Origin: Gymnopilus junonius
Taxonomy: Eukaryota > Basidiomycota > Agaricomycetes > Agaricales > Galerinaceae
Reading direction: 5' to 3'
Length of the DNA: 15,635 nucleotides
Assembly (NCBI GenBank): GCA_015501075.1
Contig: JADNYJ010000699.1
Location: forward strand, 1 to 15,635
In this document: positions 9,201-15,635 of the stretch, one piece after another
Layout: every line of letters starts with the position of its first letter
Position numbering within the stretch: position 1 is the stretch's first letter
Program-made: the position numbers and the translations under genes
The notes under the pieces: model-generated
Seen by the model: only the letters and a program-made list of their open reading frames with translations
The model's database searches: none
Told to the model about the DNA's origin: nothing

Positions 9201-9764
9201 TGCGACATCGAGATGGATGGAGCGTGGCGTAAGTCTTAATGCGCATCTCTGCACAAACAACTGATCGAGGGGATTTTCCTGTAGATTCTCCGGAGATACT
9301 GCCCCTTCAGATAATTTGCGTCGAATCGGAATGAACACGACGGTCCTGATTCATGAAGCGACCATGGCTGATGAAGAGGCTGATGTAGCCAGTCAAAAAG
9401 CGCATAGTACAATTGGTCAAGCTATCGCTGAGGGCAAAACGTTAGTCCCAATACATTCTTATTTTACATTTATCATACTCATAACATCAAAAGGATGAAT
9501 GCAAGAAACATTCTCCTAACACATTTCTCTGCTCGTTATCCCAAAATGCCACCCTACCTCACAGAGAGACATCCCGTTCCGGAAAAGTTAGACAGCGAGA
9601 ACGTCATCGTCCCAGCTTTCGACCACCTGAATTTGACAATTGGAGATATGTGGAAGATGCAGTTCTACCTGACTTGCGTCAGTAACAACTTCCTTGATAC
9701 CTATGACAAAAGCGAGGACGATGCCCTGACTACTGCGGCAGTGGACAATGTCTCCAGAGTTTAA
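6286..9764 (+). CDS. TRZ1: Long-form tRNase Z (ELAC2/TRZ1), tRNA 3' endonuclease
   Basis: This enzyme cleaves the 3' trailer from precursor tRNAs in nucleus and mitochondria. Exons I can join: 6286-6487, 6540-6645, 6691-7200, 7254-7672, 7728-7952, 8006-8147, 8204-8500, 8554-8765, 8830-9053, 9103-9228, 9285-9440 and 9494-9764, about 960 aa, typical of the long form. The N-terminal half is the degenerate metallo-beta-lactamase domain (starts MNWSTSVLTTISSDTEPSII), followed by a charged linker with a likely nuclear signal (GKRKREH). The C-terminal catalytic half has LGTGGSLPSKYRN (8452-8499), zinc-binding HLHADH (8709-8726), SGDT (9289-9300), HEAT (9352-9363), AHST (9400-9411) and HFSARY (9522-9539). 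All catalytic residues expected from the family seem present. Introns are 44-64 bp. The reading frame is broken once between about 6704 and 6763, and the exon 2 end is irregular, so the N-terminal model is uncertain. The start is chosen as the first ATG before conserved sequence. Confidence 0.9.
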
Positions 9765-9899
9765 AAGTAGTAGAATACTCTACATTATAGGATCTAACAT
9801 ACATAGGTGTCACAGAATTATATATACAGGTAATTTAATGTAGACATCCACCTGTATGTACGCCGATAGGAATCCCATTTCGAAAAATAATTGACAAAC
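9765..9899. other. Convergent 3' intergenic region
   Basis: Only 135 bp separate the tRNase Z stop from the WAPL stop, so the two transcripts probably overlap or share terminator sequence. Short A/T-rich stretches (TATATATACAGG) occur, but no clear terminator could be assigned. Confidence 0.5.
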
Positions 9900-12877
9900 T
9901 CAGAAAATAGAATCTCTTTCCGCTTCCAAAAAACTGACTACGTCTTTCGCCACCCTGCTCTCTTTACCCCCTCCTAAATTTCGACTGACAGCTGCATAGA
10001 AGGCTGCGAAGTCTTTGGCCTGCTCAGCAAGTTTGCTTAACTTGGAACTTTGAGCTGCCTTGGTATTCTGGGTGTTTGAAACTGAGGGGAGAGCTGATAA
10101 GACCACCGCTTGGTTCGCTGGATTGCCTTTCATGAGTAGGCCAAACAAAATGGCCAAGTGACTTCGGAGGAAGGATGCATCTGCCTCAGCACGCGCCTCA
10201 GGAGAATCACTAACTAAAGAGACAGATGGGATTTCGAATTTGACCTGTTGCAGAGAGTAAAGCTGGGCAAGGACTTCGATTCCAGATGAAGTTGGTGGAC
10301 AGCTACATTTGCGGGCACAGGCTCGTTTTTTGAGGTTGCAGAATGGATTGAGACCTAGCTCGTTTCATCAACGACAGCAAAAGGCGAGTGACAAGATATT
10401 ACACTCACGGATGTCACACACTATGACTTTGGTTTCTTCTACAATTTGGATGAGGTTTGTAAGAAGCCCCAGAGCAAGGCACAATGTATCAAGTGCATGG
10501 GAATCTGCCTGGGCCACGCCATCTTGATCCGAGGAGAGTGCATCTTCAGTTTCCTCCACTTTTACCTCCACATCTTCCTCTTCAACTTTGATTTGATTTC
10601 TATTGCGTAAGACCTCTTGGCCGGTCCTATGTATGATTCTCAGCAACCAGCCCATAGTGTATTCACATTGTGCGATTTTTCGTCCCCAGGGTTCCTCCTC
10701 GTGCGTCAAACTCACAAGAACCCTTAGTACAGTACTCAAACACCGCTGAAGAGTTACTGGGTACAGTGAATTTGAGTTAACGATGGTAGAAAAGCTGGGA
10801 GACTTACTGGGATCCAAATCGTCTGATTGTCCGCTGAGCTCGAGGCATAAACAGAAGGCAATGAGATCATCTGCCAGCCAGTTGTCCCGCGCTCTGTCTA
10901 GCTCAGCAGTATTACGCTCCTTGCATTCTGCATCCTCCTGAGACTCCGTGTGGGATTGACTTCCTTCATTCGAGGGCAGAGGTTCCCATTGATCCAAGAG
11001 ATATGTGTCCAGGAGTAAAAGGTGGTAGTAGACGTTGTCATATGGTACCATGACGACTGTGTCGTGCCATTTAGCCGAGAGAATAGAGAAAAGAGAGTCT
11101 GAACAGGAAGAAGACAGGGCCGTCCGGAGGGAACTCAGGAATACTGGAAAGTGTTTAGATGGGATCATGGGTGAAGCCAAGGACTGGAGCGTGTAGCTGA
11201 TGAGAAGGGAGGTTGATATCTATTAAAGGATCAGAATTCGTCTCATACAAAGAGGTGAATGACTTACAGTTACCCCTGGAGAGAATAAGTTCGCCTTCGA
11301 GCTTATGGTCCTATATGCAGTGGTTAACTAGAGCTGTGAGCCTACAGATGACATTTTCGGAGGGATAGGATACTTACAAAGGAGCGGTCTTTCTTATTGA
11401 TGCCAGCCTTCTTGTACTCAGCATCACCTGCCGAACTTTCAGATGCGAGAAAAAGAGGATCGACGTCTGGAGAAGTTGTTGCAAGTATACGGAAAATAAT
11501 AGTCATTAAAGACAGATCGTGAAAGGCAATATCGTATGTCCTCTCCTTGAAGGGAATATGAGAAGATATCGGACTTGCAGGAAGTCTTTGCGCCAATTCC
11601 GACAAGGAAGTGGGTTCGCGGGCAACAAGCGACAGAAAAAAGACAAGCAGAACGTCTAAGATCTAATAAAACCGTTGAGACTTCAGAGCAAATTTCAGGT
11701 ATATTGAAAAGTTATACTTTATCCTGTCCTTGCCCTGCACCTGCGTCAAGAAAAATATCCCAGGTTCGGGTGAAAAAATCGGCGGCCTTCGCTTTCCGTG
11801 CGAAATCGGCATCGCACATCTTCGTTGTTATTTCAAGGGCACTTTATCTTCGTCAGGGAAGGTAAATGACAAGGGGCATAATTTTACCTCGCGCGTCGCA
11901 ATCCAATTCCACCATTCTTATTCATGCCCTCGAAGAGATATCCAACTTCATCTAGAAAACGCCTACTTTCGCCTCGATTTCGCAGCTCTGATATACTTTT
12001 TAACGGATTCATCATTCCGCTTGGAATAGGTAGTAGCCGCGCAGCCGCAGCTCTTCCTTTTCCTTTGCCATTGCGAGATGGGGACATATCAGGAGTGGTA
12101 AGGTCAGATTTGTTCGATTTAGAGGGAGATGGCGAGAAATTTGGGTAAGGGTCATCCTCTGAGTTGTCTACACCCCAACGGCTGCGCAGAGAGCTATATG
12201 ATTCCCGCGTATCAAGTTCATCATCTTCCACAGTCGTTGAAAGTACATCGTTCGGTATTGAAGATTTTGGTAAAGAAACAAGAAAAGATCGAAATTTGCC
12301 TGCATATGTTCGCGTGATAGATTTAGTGGAGCTTTGGGTAAGCCTAGGGAGTAAAGGCCCAGCCGATCTGGATGTAGATGCTATATCTCCGAGGTCTCTT
12401 GAAGGAGTAGAGGGGAACACAGGCAAGGACGGTGTCCTGTCGACAGTATTTGGTTGGGAGCTTACAGAGCTCTCTATAGACGACTCTGTTCTGGACCTAG
12501 ACAGCATACGCTTTGCGAGTTTTGAAGGTGATCCAGATGGCGACTTCGGTGCGATCTCGTCAAAAATAAGGGAAAGATCTCGAACTGGTTTCGCAGGAGG
12601 CGTCGATTCGGAGTCTCGAACTTGAGGGGAACCATAGGTTAAAATACCCTGCAGTTTTTAGACAATATGTCTTCATTGTCACTGTTAATCCCTCTGTTTT
12701 CATTGGCGAAGGAGCCCGCAATCTCGACTCTGGTGGAAGTTTCTGACGCTTTGGAGGGATTACATTGGTTGCAGCATTTTGGTCCAAGTCTGCCAGTTCT
12801 TTCGTCTGTTTACGCTTCATACCAGACCTTTTACCGTAAGTCCGCAGGTTACTTGAGGCAGAACCTGCTGCCGACAT
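9900..12877 (-). CDS. WAPL-like cohesin release factor
   Basis: WAPL proteins bind cohesin with Pds5 and open the ring, releasing it from chromatin. Eight exons are proposed: 12877-12683, 12648-11888, 11841-11718, 11662-11378, 11310-11268, 11219-10808, 10756-10409 and 10354-9900, about 874 aa. The N-terminus (NLRTYGKR; PPKRQK) is basic and disordered. A Ser/Pro-rich region follows, with DLSLIFDEIAP and KLAKRMLSRS. The helical WAPL domain starts near ELRNRGESRRFLDEVGYLF and GIGLRRA (about 11890-11950), and continues with LDVLLVFFLSLVARE, LALGLLTNLIQIVEE and HLAILFGLLMKGNPANQA. There is no in-phase link between exon 5 (43 nt) and exon 6; a one-base discrepancy near 11200-11270 is implied. Intron 1 as drawn is only 34 bp. 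All other junctions are phase-consistent GT-AG introns of 46-67 bp. The gene is divergent from the Bir1-like gene. Confidence 0.85.
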
Positions 12878-13032
12878 TTTGGAAGTTCGAGCAAAGTTCG
12901 AGTTGATAATGACGGAGTCAGGGGCGTGACCCAGAACACGGTCTGTGACACAGACGCGTGACCGGCGCGCCGTTTGGTCACGCTAAACCTGTACATGTTG
13001 ATTGTTGAACTGGACTGTCACAGTCGACGACA
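12878..13032. promoter_or_regulatory. Bidirectional WAPL / Bir1 promoter with ACGCGT and repeated GCGTGACC
   Basis: Only 155 bp separate the divergent start codons. The region contains an ACGCGT box (12954-12959, an MCB-type cell-cycle site), a GGCGCGCC palindrome (12964-12971), and the octamer GCGTGACC at 12924-12931 and 12956-12963, with its reverse complement at 12976-12983. The last two flank the GGCGCGCC palindrome as an inverted pair. A further palindrome, GACTGTcACAGTC, lies at 13013-13025, just before the Bir1 ATG. ACGCGT and GGCGCG-like boxes are bound by MBF/E2F-type factors in fungi and animals. Their use here is inferred. Confidence 0.6.
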
Positions 13033-15573
13033 ATGGAGGCGTTCCAAGGTCGCCTTTCTTCCTTCAAGAAATCAAAACGCGTAAAGAATCCCACAAAGTC
13101 TTCGTCTACTACTACCTTGAAATGGCCACATCCACCTGAATTCAGAGCAAATCCAGAAACTCTTGCTGAGGCTGGATTCTACTACGACCCGAGCTACGAA
13201 GACCCCGACAACGTCACCTGTTATATGTGTGACAAAGAGCTAGGAGGATGGGAAGAGGACGATGATCCCTTCCTTATTCACTGGGAAAAGTGTGGACAAA
13301 GTTGTTGCTGGGCCAGTGTGAGATGTGGACTCATGATCGACGTGGACCGCACGGGAAGGTTTGTAGTAATCCAAACCAACAATATCTCAGAGCTGAATAT
13401 GCATTTAGATTTGTGTCATCAGATAAGACTCGATTACCGTCTCATAAGTCAATGGAAAAGGCGAGACTCGAGACTTTTTCGGCTGGAAAGGCTGGATACA
13501 TGACAAAACCCGAGATCATGGAGCCAGCTCGGTTATGGTATGTTATTGCATCTCACTGATTTCTGCTATTTACATTGCCAAACCACTTCTTTTATGACAA
13601 GATGGCGCGCGCTGGCTTCGTTTTTACCCCTCAGCATAGTGGCGATGATCTTGCCACATGTTTCTATTGCAGTTTGTCACTCAGTGGTTGGGAGCCTGAA
13701 GATGACCCATTGTAGGTTCCTTTCAATGATAATTAAATATCAGATGCTCATTTAATCCTAATATAGAAAGGAGCATCAGAAACGCGAAAAGAAGTCAGGT
13801 TTTTCATGCACTTTTTTTGCAGCCCCGTCCTCAGATGTCCCCTCACTTAACAAGCCTGCATCACGAGCACAGTCAGCGAAACCTCCACCAAAAGCGCAGA
13901 AACCTTCGTCTCGATCTACCTCTCGATCGAACCATCAGGATCTTGTCGTGCCCACTAAGACATTCGATGGTGAACTTGACGGCGATGATGCAGAGCCATC
14001 AATGAAACCCTCACAATCAACAGCGAAAACGCCGCGTAAAGGGAGGTCCACTTCTTCCTCTAGCACGAAGAAGTCCACTGCCAAGACTCCTAAGGCAAGG
14101 AGCTCTAGCAGATCAGGGCTTAAAAATGTTGTGGAAGAAGTCGAGGACGAAGAGGACGATGAAGATATTCCAGTGCAACCTCAGCCTAGTACAAAAAAGA
14201 AATCTCGCTCACGATCGAAATCCGTTGCAAAGCATGAGGTTGCTGAACATGTCGACCCTCAGGACGAAGAAGAACCTCGCAGGCCTTTGCGATCGCGTTC
14301 TAAGAAGGCTATGCCAGAGGTGGGAGAAGAGGTGCCGCAGAAAGCTCTTCGTGCAAGGTCGAAAGCAAGCATTGCTCCTTCTGGAGACGAAGCGAGGGAA
14401 CCCATTACTATTAAACACTCCCGTACAAAGTCAAAGGGCAAGGCCGTCGACTATGAACAGGAGGAAGCGCCACAAACTACCGCGAAACCTAAAGTCAAGA
14501 GAGCTGTATCCAGGTCTAAATCGAAGGCTCCCATCCACGTCTCGGAAGTGGACTCCGAGCCTGAACCACAGCCGGAAATTATAACTGTCACTTCTAAGAA
14601 GGCATCAGGCAAACCAAAGCCGCCACAAACACCTGCAGCTTCAACTCTATTCGATGATGATGTGTTTGTGGACAACGCCCAAGCCACCAAATTCTCTTCA
14701 ACAGTTGAGCTTCCGCCACTTTTCATTCCCAAACGCAATGCCACCAAGCACGCTGACTCTTTAGCGGAGAATATTGAAACGAACGCTCCTGATGAGAAGG
14801 GAAGGAGACCTGGCAGGTCGAAGACGAAGTCTACATCTGTGTCTTGCCCCAAGACGCCTGAAAATAAATCTAGGGAGCAAGAGCACTCTGATGCCACAGC
14901 TCGTATTTTGACCAACTCCTCTGTCGCGAAAGAGAAGTCTTCAAGCAAATCGAAAACGACTTCGCAGGGTCGTGAAGCCTCAGGAAAGCAAAAATTGAAG
15001 GTGGTCGAAGTTTCCAGCGACGAAGAACCCGAAGAGAACACTGCGCAGACTATTCCAAAACAGGACAAGAAACGTTCTCGTAATTCCAAGGCCCAGGCCT
15101 ACCTGCCTCAATCAGAATCACCTATTTCCCCGCAAACCGAGCCAGAGAACACGCTTTCTGAGATTGCTCGGCCGTCTCAGCCCCCAATCCCGTCTCCTCC
15201 AATCCCGCCAGTTAACGATCTAGATGTTAATGTTGAACCTGACCTTGACATTGAAATGGAGGACGCTATCCAGTAACTCCTCCTCGGCAGACTGCTCAAG
15301 CACTGCCTTCCAATAAACAGCCCCAACATACTTCCACACCTCCCGCTGCAGAACAGTCTAACCCAACGGAGCCGCTATTTGTTCCAGCTCTCTCGAAAAT
15401 TCCATTCACGCCCCTGCACGCGCTGACAGATGCCGAGCTTGACATGACAGTCGAGGAATGATACGTTATCAAATGGAGGTTGAGCATGACAAGTTCCGGC
15501 GGACGGCGAGCGCGAATTGCAGAGGTTCAGGAAGAGGGCAGAGGAAGTTCGCAAAATTATTGAAGGGCTCTGA
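13033..15573 (+). CDS. Bir1/survivin-like protein with two BIR domains, frame broken
   Basis: Bir1/survivin proteins place the chromosomal passenger complex (Aurora B, INCENP, Borealin) at centromeres. Exons are 13033-13358, 13409-13537, 13602-13711 and 13767 onward. BIR 1 (about residues 30-110) has C63-x2-C66-x16-H83 followed by the Cys cluster CGQSCCWA, where the last zinc ligand lies. BIR 2 has CFYC-x16-H and then a Cys (SGFSCTFF), spanning exons 3 and 4. From about 13850 a long Ser/Lys/Arg-rich tail follows (repeated SRSKS, KTPK), with acidic patches, probably disordered and heavily phosphorylated. The uninterrupted frame stops at 15276, but conserved-looking sequence continues in other frames to TGA 15571-15573, ending in a helix rich in Arg/Glu (RFRKRAEEVRKIIEGL). 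At least four one-base losses are implied (T run 13475-13479; near 15271, 15459 and 15503). With them corrected the length is about 791 aa, close to fungal Bir1-type proteins. I read these as assembly errors. Confidence 0.8.
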
Positions 15574-15635
15574 TATGTTACCTTTATTGTTCGTAAGTTC
15601 GATCGTTTTTATTTACCTCTTCCAAGTTAATTGAC

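Noticed and set aside
6286..9764. tRNase Z as a decayed pseudogene
   Set aside because: All catalytic motifs and the nine downstream introns are intact and phase-consistent, so a local sequence error or unusual splice is more likely than decay.
14451..15089. 212-aa open frame on the minus strand
   Set aside because: It is antisense to the Ser/Lys-rich tail of the Bir1-like gene; the low-complexity codon pattern creates it and it has no recognisable domain.
1..15635. tRNA genes, CRISPR arrays, bacterial-type operons
   Set aside because: No convincing B-box with a cloverleaf context, no regularly spaced repeats, and no Shine-Dalgarno-linked gene strings were seen; the genes are spliced eukaryotic genes.

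Overview
The window looks like a gene-dense nuclear segment from an Agaricomycete (mushroom-forming basidiomycete). The evidence is many short GT-AG introns (mostly 46-67 bp), conserved fungal housekeeping proteins broken by those introns, a small TPR protein with an N-terminus I associate with Agaricomycete NLR-like proteins, and a short inverted-repeat transposon. No bacterial, viral or plasmid signature was seen. Family names come from recognising translated motifs; no database search was run.

Layout, left to right. (1) 1-312, minus: 5' end of an FMP52/HTATIP2-type Rossmann-fold oxidoreductase, cut by the window edge. (2) 724-1270, plus: a small two-exon gene for a 165-aa TPR protein, visible only when a 49-bp intron is removed. 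(3) 1668-3740, minus: a 13-exon YTP1-type (DUF2427 + Ytp1) polytopic membrane protein of 471 aa with a 7-nt and two 17-nt exons and one GC-AG intron. (4) 3895-4127: a MITE-like element with 28-bp perfect terminal inverted repeats and TA flanks, just upstream of the YTP1-like gene. (5) 4131-5430: about 1.3 kb with no recognisable gene. (6) 5431-6030, minus: an intronless 199-aa protein with a PD-(D/E)XK-like signature. (7) 6286-9764, plus: long-form tRNase Z (ELAC2/TRZ1), 12 exons. (8) 9900-12877, minus: a WAPL cohesin-release factor, 8 exons. (9) 13033-15573, plus: a Bir1/survivin-like protein with two BIR domains and a long basic disordered tail.

WAPL (cohesin release) and the Bir1-like protein (chromosomal passenger complex) are divergently transcribed from a 155-bp intergenic region. 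It holds an ACGCGT box, a GGCGCGCC palindrome and three copies of the octamer GCGTGACC, so shared cell-cycle control is plausible. The same octamer occurs twice inside the MITE and was noticed nowhere else.

The most important caveat concerns sequence quality. The three large genes at the right (tRNase Z, WAPL, Bir1) each show places where conserved protein continues in another frame across a one-base discrepancy. There are at least four apparent one-base losses in the Bir1-like gene alone, while the YTP1-like gene is clean. Because these are normally essential single-copy genes and all other exons and splice sites look intact, assembly indels are more likely than pseudogenes. I found no convincing new multi-gene system. 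The best leads are the microexon-rich YTP1 gene, the octamer shared between MITE and promoter, and the small TPR gene.
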